DNA of 64,000 nucleotides from Pseudaquidulcibacter sp041917055 (GTDB lineage Bacteria > Pseudomonadota > Alphaproteobacteria > Caulobacterales > Aquidulcibacteraceae), in the NCBI GenBank assembly GCA_041917055.1, contig JAYRYJ010000006.1, forward strand, positions 62,001-126,000, written 5' to 3'. Shown piece by piece: positions 9,427 through 16,743 of this stretch. The position numbers and the translations under genes are program-made. The notes beneath the pieces are model-generated. The model did not search any database. It was given only the letters and a program-made list of their open reading frames with translations, and was not told the DNA's origin. Each line of letters starts with the position of its first letter. The first letter of the stretch is position 1.

Positions 9427-9551
9427 GCTCACGTTATTTTGCTTTTACCGGCACTCATTGATGATTTTCACATTATTGTCACAAAACCGTAACTTGTTTC
9501 TTAGCCACATCTAATTTATTCGCAACCGCTTATATAAGGTTTGAGAAATTA

Positions 9552-11795
9552 ATGCGCCATCTAACAGGGATTTCGATTGCAATTTTGGCTTTTTGCGGCA
9601 CTAATGCAAAAGCGCAAAGCGCCGCTGAGATTAATGAAGAAATCATAATAAGCGCAACACGCAATAAATCGAAATATTCCAAAACCCCAATTGCCGCTGA
9701 TTTGGTCAAAGCGAGCGACATTGCGAAAAACGCAATTACCAATCCAACCAATCTTGGCAATTTAATTCCCGCATTAAATATCGAAAGAACAATCGGATTG
9801 CAATTAACACTACGCGGCGTAACTAGCACCGACAATACCGAAAAAGGCGATCCTTCAATTGGGTTTTTGTTGGACGGTATCTATATCGCCAGGCCCCATG
9901 CCCAAGAAGTTTCTTTCTTTGATTTGTCGCGCATCGAAGTTTTGAAAGGCCCACAAGGAACTTTGTATGGCAGAAATTCAACCGGCGGCCTTTTAAATAT
10001 AATCGCCAATGCCGCGCAATTGGAAAACAGCAATCGCTTTGAAATTGGTGTAGGCAATTATGGAACAATAAATTCAGGCTTTGTGTTAAACCGCGTTTTA
10101 GACGACGATAATGCAATTCGCACTGCATTAAATTTTGATTTGCGTGATAATTTCGTAAAAAACTTGAAAAGCGACCAAACCGAGCAAAATTCCTTTAAGA
10201 AAAACCTATCATTGCGGGTTTCGACCCTGCATAATCTGAATGAAAATAATGAATTACGCATTGTTTTTGATTATGCGCAAATGGCGGGACATAATGGTTT
10301 TAGTGTTTTGGCATCCAATTTTTATAAATTGCCGTTTTCAAACCAAAATGACCCCCAATATATTGGCGGCAATGCAAATCAATTAATGCAATTATCATAT
10401 GATAATCCTAATATTGCCGCACGTGACAATAGGACGGGCGGGTTAAAAATTGCCTTCAATCACAAATTTTCAGATAATTGGGAGTATGAGTATTTAGGCG
10501 CGGCACGTCTTTTACGCCTTCGCGAAGATATGAATACTTATATCGGCTCAAAAGCAATAGGTGCGCAGGTAATTCCTTCAAAATTGCAATCTGATTATTA
10601 CCAAGATTCCCACGAATTGCGATTTGTTTATGAAAGCGAAAGACTTAATGCACAATTTGGTTATTTCGATTTTTATGAAAAATCCAAGGTCGGATTTTAT
10701 CTTTATGGCCTGTTACTTCCCTTCCCTAATCGCGGATATGTTTTTGGTTTTCCGCAAAACCCAATGATCGCAAATTCGCGCGCAACTTTCGGACAAATGA
10801 CATACGAATTTGCCCCAAAAGCACATGTCACTTTCGGCCTTAGAAATACTTGGGACGATAAATTCAGAATGGGCAATACAATTTTCCATCAGACCGACGG
10901 ACAGCCAATAGATTACACCTATGGCGATTTTGCGACCAATCCATATTTTTTGCGCGATAGTTTGAATTTGGCATCATTGAAATACCAAAAATTGACCGGA
11001 AAAATCGGGATTGATTATGAATTGAACCCTGCGACTTTCATTTATGCTAATTATTCAACCGGCTATAAAGCAGGCGGTTTTAATGATGGTTGCGAGGGTG
11101 GTCTCAATTGCGCGAACCCTATACCCGCTGCGGCTTTATATTACCGCCCCGAGACCATAAAAGCCTTGGAAATCGGCGTTAAAGGCCGCACACTTAATCG
11201 ATTGAATTATACTATTGACGCATTCCATTATGATTATGAAGATTTGCAATTAAGCCAATATGCCAATCTTTGTGGCGGCCCATGTCAAGTTACGACCAAT
11301 GCAGCTAAGGCCAAAATTGACGGAATTGATATTGATGCAAATTGGAAAATTAATGACAGCGATAATTTGCAAATAACAGCGGCATTCTTGAACGCAAAAT
11401 TCGCAGATTATCAAATTCGCCCAGACATTAATCTCAAAAACAAGTTTTTAGACCGCAGTCCAAAATACACGATAAATTTTGGCTATTCCCACAAATTTAG
11501 ATTTTTTGCGAATTGGCAGGGTGAGTTCTCAATTCGCGAGAGATTTGTTGGCGATTATTATTTCCTTTCAACACCGGCAATCATGCAATTCAAACAACCA
11601 GCATTCAATAAAACTGATTTGTCCATAACATTAAGCAAAGACCAAGCAAAATTCACGCTATATATCAATAATTTAGAGAATTATATCTCGTTATCAAATG
11701 TCGCAATCGCGGTTGATTATCCCAATCTTAATGACGGCAGCGCAAGTTTCCATGACCCACGCACTTATGGCGTAAAATATTCTATTGGATTTTGA
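9552..11795 (+). CDS. TonB-dependent outer-membrane receptor
   Basis: 747 residues with a signal peptide (hydrophobic ISIAILAFCG, cleavage after AKA). The plug domain is clear: EIIISATRNKS, the LRGV segment, SIGFLLDGIYIARP and IEVLKGPQGTLYGRN, followed by a 22-strand-type barrel with alternating polar and aromatic segments and the terminal aromatic KYSIGF. Such receptors import siderophores, vitamin B12, sugars or other substrates using TonB energy. The IEVLKGPQGTLYGRNSTGG motif is typical of the large iron-complex/other-substrate group in alphaproteobacteria. No substrate-specific neighbour or riboswitch was seen, so the ligand is unknown. Confidence 0.9.
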   Translation: MRHLTGISIAILAFCGTNAKAQSAAEINEEIIISATRNKSKYSKTPIAADLVKASDIAKNAITNPTNLGNLIPALNIERTIGLQLTLRGVTSTDNTEKGDPSIGFLLDGIYIARPHAQEVSFFDLSRIEVLKGPQGTLYGRNSTGGLLNIIANAAQLENSNRFEIGVGNYGTINSGFVLNRVLDDDNAIRTALNFDLRDNFVKNLKSDQTEQNSFKKNLSLRVSTLHNLNENNELRIVFDYAQMAGHNGFSVLASNFYKLPFSNQNDPQYIGGNANQLMQLSYDNPNIAARDNRTGGLKIAFNHKFSDNWEYEYLGAARLLRLREDMNTYIGSKAIGAQVIPSKLQSDYYQDSHELRFVYESERLNAQFGYFDFYEKSKVGFYLYGLLLPFPNRGYVFGFPQNPMIANSRATFGQMTYEFAPKAHVTFGLRNTWDDKFRMGNTIFHQTDGQPIDYTYGDFATNPYFLRDSLNLASLKYQKLTGKIGIDYELNPATFIYANYSTGYKAGGFNDGCEGGLNCANPIPAAALYYRPETIKALEIGVKGRTLNRLNYTIDAFHYDYEDLQLSQYANLCGGPCQVTTNAAKAKIDGIDIDANWKINDSDNLQITAAFLNAKFADYQIRPDINLKNKFLDRSPKYTINFGYSHKFRFFANWQGEFSIRERFVGDYYFLSTPAIMQFKQPAFNKTDLSITLSKDQAKFTLYINNLENYISLSNVAIAVDYPNLNDGSASFHDPRTYGVKYSIGF

Positions 11796-11823
11796 ACTTG
11801 CACTTTGTTCAGATTCGCGCTTA

Positions 11824-12798
11824 ATGCGTCTTTTTGTGACTGATATTGCAAAACTTCCGCCGCGTGCGCCATTTGCCAAAAAGCATTTGCTGCAAATTGG
11901 CGATCTTAACCGCCTTGAAGCGCTTGAACTTCTTGAGCGTGCCGAATTATTCCTTCCCTTTACACAGGCAAAATACAAAAAGCTCGATATTTTAAACGGG
12001 CGGACTTTGGTCAATCTGTTTTTTGAAAATTCAACGCGAACACAGGCAAGTTTTGAACTTGCGGGCAAACGCCTTGGTGCCGATGTGGTCAATCTTCAAG
12101 TTCGCGCTTCATCAGTTTTGAAGGGCGAAACACTTTTGGACACCGCCGCGACCCTAAATTCCATGGGCCCTGATTTATTGGTGGTGCGCCATGCCTCATC
12201 CGGCGCGGTGCAGCTTTTGTCGCGCAAAGTTTCTTGTGGCGTAATTAATGCCGGTGATGGCAGACACGAACACCCTTCGCAGGCTTTCCTTGATGCCCTC
12301 ACGCTTCGTCGCACTTTTGGGCATATTGAGGGGCTTAAGATTGCGATTTGTGGCGATATTTTACATTCGCGTGTCGCGCGTTCAAATGTTATGCTTTTGA
12401 ATATGCTGGGCGCGCAGGTTCGCCTTGTCGCGCCACCGACCTTAATGCCAAATGACGCTGATATGTGGGGCGTCAAAGTCTTTAATGACCTAAAACAGGG
12501 CATTGAGGGTGTTGATGTTATAATGGCGCTTCGCTTGCAGCTTGAGAGAATGCAGGGAACATTCCTCCCTTCCCCACGCGAATATTTCCGCTTTTGGGGG
12601 CTTGAGAAAGAAAAGATCAAAAATGCCGCCCCGCATGTTAAGGTTATGCACCCTGGGCCGATGAATAGGGGTGTGGAAATCGATTCTGATTTGGCGGATG
12701 ACCCAAAAATATCACTCATTACTGACCAAGTTGAAAGCGGTGTGGCAATGCGCATGGCAATTCTTGAGGCTCTGGCAACTTTTGGGAGTGACGAATGA
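11824..12798 (+). CDS. pyrB: aspartate carbamoyltransferase catalytic chain
   Basis: About 324 residues from the ATG at 11824; an upstream ATG at 11785 would overlap the receptor gene and add 13 residues not expected in the family. The enzyme joins carbamoyl phosphate and aspartate in pyrimidine synthesis. The carbamoyl-phosphate loop FFENSTRTQASFE, the HASSG segment, GDGRHEHPSQAFLDALT and the HPGPMNRGVE motif are all intact. Its stop overlaps the start of the downstream dihydroorotase-like gene (ATGA). This pyrB-pyrC' pairing is the usual arrangement when the second partner is a structural, non-catalytic subunit. Confidence 0.95.
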   Translation: MRLFVTDIAKLPPRAPFAKKHLLQIGDLNRLEALELLERAELFLPFTQAKYKKLDILNGRTLVNLFFENSTRTQASFELAGKRLGADVVNLQVRASSVLKGETLLDTAATLNSMGPDLLVVRHASSGAVQLLSRKVSCGVINAGDGRHEHPSQAFLDALTLRRTFGHIEGLKIAICGDILHSRVARSNVMLLNMLGAQVRLVAPPTLMPNDADMWGVKVFNDLKQGIEGVDVIMALRLQLERMQGTFLPSPREYFRFWGLEKEKIKNAAPHVKVMHPGPMNRGVEIDSDLADDPKISLITDQVESGVAMRMAILEALATFGSDE

Positions 12799-14075
12799 TT
12801 TTATTCAAGAACGCCCGACTTATCGACCCCGCCACTGATTTCGATGGCGCAATGATGGTTTTGGTTAAAGACGGCAAGATTGCCGCAATCGACGAAAATA
12901 TCGTAGATTACCCCGAAAATTGCGAAATAATCGATTGCGACGGTCATGCCTTAATGCCCGGCCTCATTGATATGCGGGTTTCGACAGGCGAACCAGGTGC
13001 CGAACATCGCGAAACCCTAAAAAGCGCGGGCCTTGCCGCCGTTGCCGGCGGTATAACCACAATTGTCGTGCAACCGGATACCAATCCTGTCATTGATGAT
13101 GCGGCAATGGTCGATTTCATCAAACGCCGCGGTCGTGATTATGGCAAGTGCAAAGTCCTGCCATGCGGTGCGCTTACTAAAGGCTTGAATGGCGAACAAA
13201 TGGCAGAAATCGGTCTGATGTCTGGTGCGGGGGCTGTCATGTTCTCCAATGGCTATAATGCTATTGAAAATACCAAAACCATGCAAAGAATAATGTCCTA
13301 TTCTTGCTATTATGATGCTTTGATTGCCACGCGCCCATCTGACCCTTGGCTATCCAAAGGTGGGGTTATGAATTCGGGCGAATTTGCCTCGCGCCTCGGG
13401 CTTTCTGGAATATCTTCAAGTGCTGAAACCCTTTTTGCGCACCGCGATATTGTTTTGGCGGAAAATACAGGCGCCAAATTATTGCTCGATATGGTTTCAA
13501 GCCGCAAAACCTTGCCCTTAATCGAAACCGCGAAATCCCACGGCCTTGATTTATTTGCGAGCGTCAATATCCACCATCTTTGCATGAATGAACAAGACAT
13601 TGGCGATTATCGCACTTTCGCCAAACTCGACCCGCCTTTGCGTACCGAAACGGACCGCAAGGCATTGGTAAAAGCGCTAAGAGACGGTGTGATTGACGTT
13701 ATAGTTTCGGGTCACGACCCACGCCCTGCCGAGGAAAAGCGACTTCCTTTTGATGAGGCTTCGTTTGGTTCTTCTGCTTTAGAGGCATTATTACCCGCCG
13801 CTCTTAGTCTTTATCACGATGGCTCAATTGAATTAATCGATTTAATTCGCGCCATGACGCAAAACCCCGCGCAATTATTAGGGCTTGATACAGGAAAAAT
13901 CGCGATTGGCGCTCCTGCTGATTTGATATTGGTTGATCTGGGCTATCCCAAAAAATTTGATGCCGATAATCTCTATTCAAAAGGCAAAAACGCCGCCTTT
14001 GATGAACGCCTTCTACAAGGGCAGGTCTTGGCGACCTATGTTGACGGAACTAAAGTTTTTGAACATAGTGCATGA
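12795..14075 (+). CDS. pyrX: dihydroorotase-like protein, probably non-catalytic (PyrC'/PyrX type)
   Basis: 426 residues with an overall dihydroorotase/amidohydrolase fold (ALMPGLIDM, TDRKALVKALRDG, EEKRLPFDEASFGSSALEALL, NPAQLLGL, GAPADLILVDL). Key metal ligands are missing. The usual HxH after GLIDMxV is replaced by DMRVSTGEPG, and the catalytic TDHAPH-type motif is SGHDPRP, so the catalytic Asp is Gly. Only the INIHH-like segment (VNIHHLC) retains His residues. In Pseudomonas-type systems such a homologue is needed to assemble ATCase but has no activity; I infer the same here. A genuine PyrC should be encoded elsewhere. Confidence 0.88.
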   Translation: MILFKNARLIDPATDFDGAMMVLVKDGKIAAIDENIVDYPENCEIIDCDGHALMPGLIDMRVSTGEPGAEHRETLKSAGLAAVAGGITTIVVQPDTNPVIDDAAMVDFIKRRGRDYGKCKVLPCGALTKGLNGEQMAEIGLMSGAGAVMFSNGYNAIENTKTMQRIMSYSCYYDALIATRPSDPWLSKGGVMNSGEFASRLGLSGISSSAETLFAHRDIVLAENTGAKLLLDMVSSRKTLPLIETAKSHGLDLFASVNIHHLCMNEQDIGDYRTFAKLDPPLRTETDRKALVKALRDGVIDVIVSGHDPRPAEEKRLPFDEASFGSSALEALLPAALSLYHDGSIELIDLIRAMTQNPAQLLGLDTGKIAIGAPADLILVDLGYPKKFDADNLYSKGKNAAFDERLLQGQVLATYVDGTKVFEHSA

Positions 14076-14245
14076 ATATCCCTCACCGTTTACGGGGAGG
14101 GGGGACCGCGTGAAACGCGGTGGGTGGGGAATTCACCTCCCCCGTTTACGGGGGAGGTGCCCGAAGGGCGGAGGGGGCTCTCGATTAACTTCCCCCATCC
14201 ACCACGCTTCGCGCGGTCCCCCTTCCCCGTAAACGGGGAAGGATA
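14076..14245. repeat. GC-rich palindromic repeat element
   Basis: The gap between pyrX and plsY is a large imperfect inverted repeat in otherwise AT-rich DNA. The left arm (from CCGTTTACGGGGAGG through ACCGCGTGAAACGCGGTGGG) matches the reverse complement of the right arm at about 14195-14243. The centre is its own hairpin, CCTCCCCCGTTTACGGGGGAGG. The same arm sequence recurs near 38.2 kb. Elements of this look are scattered, non-autonomous repeats in many alphaproteobacterial genomes. Confidence 0.85.
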
Positions 14246-14262
14246 AATAAAACGAGGGTGAA

Positions 14263-14865
14263 ATGCTTTATGTTGGGGCCATAATCGGCGGTTATTTATT
14301 AGGTTCTATTCCATTCGGGCTTGTTTTGGCGCGCGTCGCGGGTTTGGGCGATATTCGTAATATTGGCTCTGGCAATATTGGCGCAACCAATGTTTTAAGA
14401 ACCGGACGCAAAGACATTGCCCTTTTGACGCTATTACTAGACGCGGGAAAAGCGGCGATTGCCTTGTTGATTTTCCGCAAGATCGGTGGCGTTGATATTG
14501 GCTTTGTCGCCGGTGCCGCTGCATTTTTCGGGCATTGCTTTCCGATCTGGCTTGGATTCAAAGGCGGCAAAGGAGTCGCAACTTTTTTCGGCACACTTTT
14601 GATTGGACTTTGGCCCGCAGGTGTCTTTGCAGGTCTTACTTGGTTGGCATTGGCATATACCTTCAAATATTCGTCTTTGGCTGCATTGGTTGCGGCGGCA
14701 CTTGCACCACTTTTTGCAAAAATGTTTAACGCGAGTGACATCACAATTGCCGCAATTGTCTTTATGAGCATACTTATTTTTATTCGCCATTGGGAGAACA
14801 TCGGAAGACTGCGCGCAGGCACGGAATCCAAAATCGGCGATAAGAAGAATAAAGATGAAGCCTGA
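14263..14865 (+). CDS. plsY: acyl-phosphate:glycerol-3-phosphate acyltransferase PlsY
   Basis: 200 residues, membrane protein with about five transmembrane segments. It transfers the acyl group from acyl-phosphate to glycerol-3-phosphate, the first step of phospholipid synthesis. The three PlsY loops are visible: GSIPFGLVLAR, the GSGNIGATNVLRTG phosphate loop, and HCFPIWLGFKGGKGVAT. The C-terminus is charged and cytoplasmic. The gene overlaps dprA by 11 bp, an arrangement common in alphaproteobacteria. Confidence 0.96.
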   Translation: MLYVGAIIGGYLLGSIPFGLVLARVAGLGDIRNIGSGNIGATNVLRTGRKDIALLTLLLDAGKAAIALLIFRKIGGVDIGFVAGAAAFFGHCFPIWLGFKGGKGVATFFGTLLIGLWPAGVFAGLTWLALAYTFKYSSLAALVAAALAPLFAKMFNASDITIAAIVFMSILIFIRHWENIGRLRAGTESKIGDKKNKDEA

Positions 14866-15928
14866 GGATTTTGATTATCTAAGACTCGCGCGTTCGGACG
14901 GTATTGGCCCAGTAACCTTTTTTGGCCTCTTAGCGCGGTTTGGCTCGGCATCGAATGCCTTAAAAGAACTGCCCAAAATCCTCGCGAAAAATGGAAATCA
15001 AAAATATAAAATCGCACCTGAAAATGAAATTGCCGCAGAGATTGAGAAAAACGAAAAATTCGGCGGAAGATTTCTTTTTTGCGACAATTCCGAATTTCCA
15101 TTTGAACTTAAGAACATAACCCCGCCGCCACCCGTGATTTCCGTGGTTGGGAATTTTTCGCTTTTGAGCAAACCCAAAATCGCAATTGTTGGCGCACGAA
15201 ATGCCTCAATGGTCGGTATCAAAATGGCGCGCGAATTGGCGGGCGGTCTTTCAAAAGCAGGCTTTGTGATTGTATCAGGTCTTGCGCGTGGCATTGACGG
15301 CGCGGCCCATGTCGCAAGCCTTGGGAATGGCACGATTGCGGTTGTTGCGGGTGGTATTGACCATATTTATCCGCCTGATCATGCCGAATTATATGAAAAA
15401 ATCAAAGAAGTCGGGCTAATTGTTTCTGAAAATCGCTTTGGCGCCGAAGTTTTTGCGCGCGATTTCCCACGCAGAAATCGCATAATTTCCGGTCTTTGCA
15501 ATGGCGTTATTGTGGTTGAGGCCGAAGAAAAATCAGGCTCATTAATAAGCGCGCGTTTTGCCAATGAACAAGGCCGCGAAGTTATGGCAATCCCTGGTTC
15601 GCCGCTTGACCCGCGCGCCCATGGCCCTAATCATTTAATCAAAGAAGGCGCATCTTTGGTAACAAATGTCGAAGATGTGTTGGAAATTATGAATGCACCA
15701 CGCGCAATTCGCGAACCAAGCCGCGAATACGAATATGCGCCAAAATCAATGGAAATTGATGAAGGCCTAAAAACAAAAATCACCGCCCTTCTATCCACCA
15801 CACCAATTTCAATTGAAGAAATCGCCCTTCATTGTGGCGTGCAATGGCGCATGGTCGCAGCAATAATTGTGGAGCTTGAAATAGAAGGCAAAGCGGAAAT
15901 CAAATCAGGAATGGTTAAGGCATATTGA
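14855..15928 (+). CDS. dprA: DNA-processing protein DprA
   Basis: 357 residues. DprA binds incoming single-stranded DNA and loads RecA during transformation. The Rossmann-like core is intact: IAIVGARNAS, VSGLARGIDGAAHVASL, VVAGGIDHIYPPDHAELY, FPRRNRIISGLC and KSGSLISARFA. An N-terminal SAM-like helical domain (residues ~1-60) and a C-terminal winged-helix domain (~300-357; ISIEEIALHCGV) complete the family layout. It is co-translated with plsY. Confidence 0.95.
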   Translation: MKPEDFDYLRLARSDGIGPVTFFGLLARFGSASNALKELPKILAKNGNQKYKIAPENEIAAEIEKNEKFGGRFLFCDNSEFPFELKNITPPPPVISVVGNFSLLSKPKIAIVGARNASMVGIKMARELAGGLSKAGFVIVSGLARGIDGAAHVASLGNGTIAVVAGGIDHIYPPDHAELYEKIKEVGLIVSENRFGAEVFARDFPRRNRIISGLCNGVIVVEAEEKSGSLISARFANEQGREVMAIPGSPLDPRAHGPNHLIKEGASLVTNVEDVLEIMNAPRAIREPSREYEYAPKSMEIDEGLKTKITALLSTTPISIEEIALHCGVQWRMVAAIIVELEIEGKAEIKSGMVKAY

Positions 15929-15985
15929 AAAATACTTTACATTTTGCGTAAATTGTGTAAATTGCGTATTATTAAAAGGTGTGAA

Positions 15986-16234
15986 ATGACCATTAGTGTA
16001 ACCGCAACAGTTTTTCAAAGAAATTTCGGATTTTATAAAGACGAAGCAATTCGAAGTGATATTATCGAAGTGACAAACCACGATAGAATAATCGGCGGTT
16101 TTCTTTCCGCCACCGAGTTGGCGCATTACAGATTGCTGAAATCGCGGGAAACGCAAATTCTAAAAATCGGCGAACTTGATGACGAAACAATAGAATTAAT
16201 TGAAAATGCTGAATATGGCATAGGCGCAAAGTGA
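15986..16234 (+). CDS. Phd/YefM-like antitoxin
   Basis: 82 residues from the ATG at 15986, which has AAAGGTGTGAA just upstream; a start at 15944 would add 14 residues not seen in the family. The N-terminal part (VFQRNFGFYKDEAIRSDIIEVTNHDRIIGGFLSA) matches the Phd fold that binds operator DNA: a strand, F..N...Y...A, then I.VT..... .G..LS. The C-terminal tail (ETQILKIGELDDETIELIENAEYG) would neutralise the toxin. Its stop overlaps the GTG start of the next gene, the usual antitoxin-toxin coupling. These pairs normally autorepress their promoter. Confidence 0.75.
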   Translation: MTISVTATVFQRNFGFYKDEAIRSDIIEVTNHDRIIGGFLSATELAHYRLLKSRETQILKIGELDDETIELIENAEYGIGAK

Positions 16235-16659
16235 AAATTGCACCGCCTATCCCGGGCATGGTAATACGGTACGGCTTTTTATGGAGTAATGAAAAAGCAA
16301 AAGGACTCGAGGAAGGGCAAAAAGACCGCCCCTGCGCAATCATAGTTGCCACAAAAAATGAAGGCGAACATGTAAAAGTAATACTCGCGCCCATTACTCA
16401 CTCAAAACCAAATGACGTAGAAACTTCAATTGAAATTTCAATCGGCGTCTGCAAAGTTTTGGGGCTTGATAGTGAAAAACTATGGCTGCGTTTCGACGAA
16501 TTAAACACTTTTATTTGGCCTGGATTTGATCTTGCAAAAATACCCGGAAAAGAAACTTATATTTACGGAATGTTGCCTGAGAGACTTTTTGAAGAACTCA
16601 AGTCCGGCATTGTTCGAACCAACAAATTTAGAAAGACGAAAATCACTAATCGAGAGTGA
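16231..16659 (+). CDS. PemK/MazF-like toxin
   Basis: 142 residues starting with GTG at 16231, overlapping the antitoxin stop by 4 bp. The SH3-like PemK/MazF pattern is visible: PGMVIRYGFLWS at the start, RPCAIIVATKN with the conserved RP, VILAPITHSKP with the T/S catalytic region, then LRFDELNTFIWPG. MazF-type proteins are endoribonucleases that cut mRNA or tRNA. The region LEEGQKDRPCAIIV is the family hallmark. The specific branch (PemK-like plasmid-maintenance type) is inferred. It lies between dprA and topA, an accessory insertion in a housekeeping block. Confidence 0.75.
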   Translation: MKIAPPIPGMVIRYGFLWSNEKAKGLEEGQKDRPCAIIVATKNEGEHVKVILAPITHSKPNDVETSIEISIGVCKVLGLDSEKLWLRFDELNTFIWPGFDLAKIPGKETYIYGMLPERLFEELKSGIVRTNKFRKTKITNRE

Positions 16660-16743
16660 CTCCCTCCCCCAAATGCCCACTTATATTGACAAAGCCCTCA
16701 AAATTGCCGCATTGGACAATCAGAAGAGATTTTTTAAGAAATA

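Noticed and set aside
13933..14232. 99-codon plus frame running into the palindromic repeat
   Set aside because: It lies mostly within pyrX in another frame and ends in repeat-encoded Pro/Arg-rich sequence.
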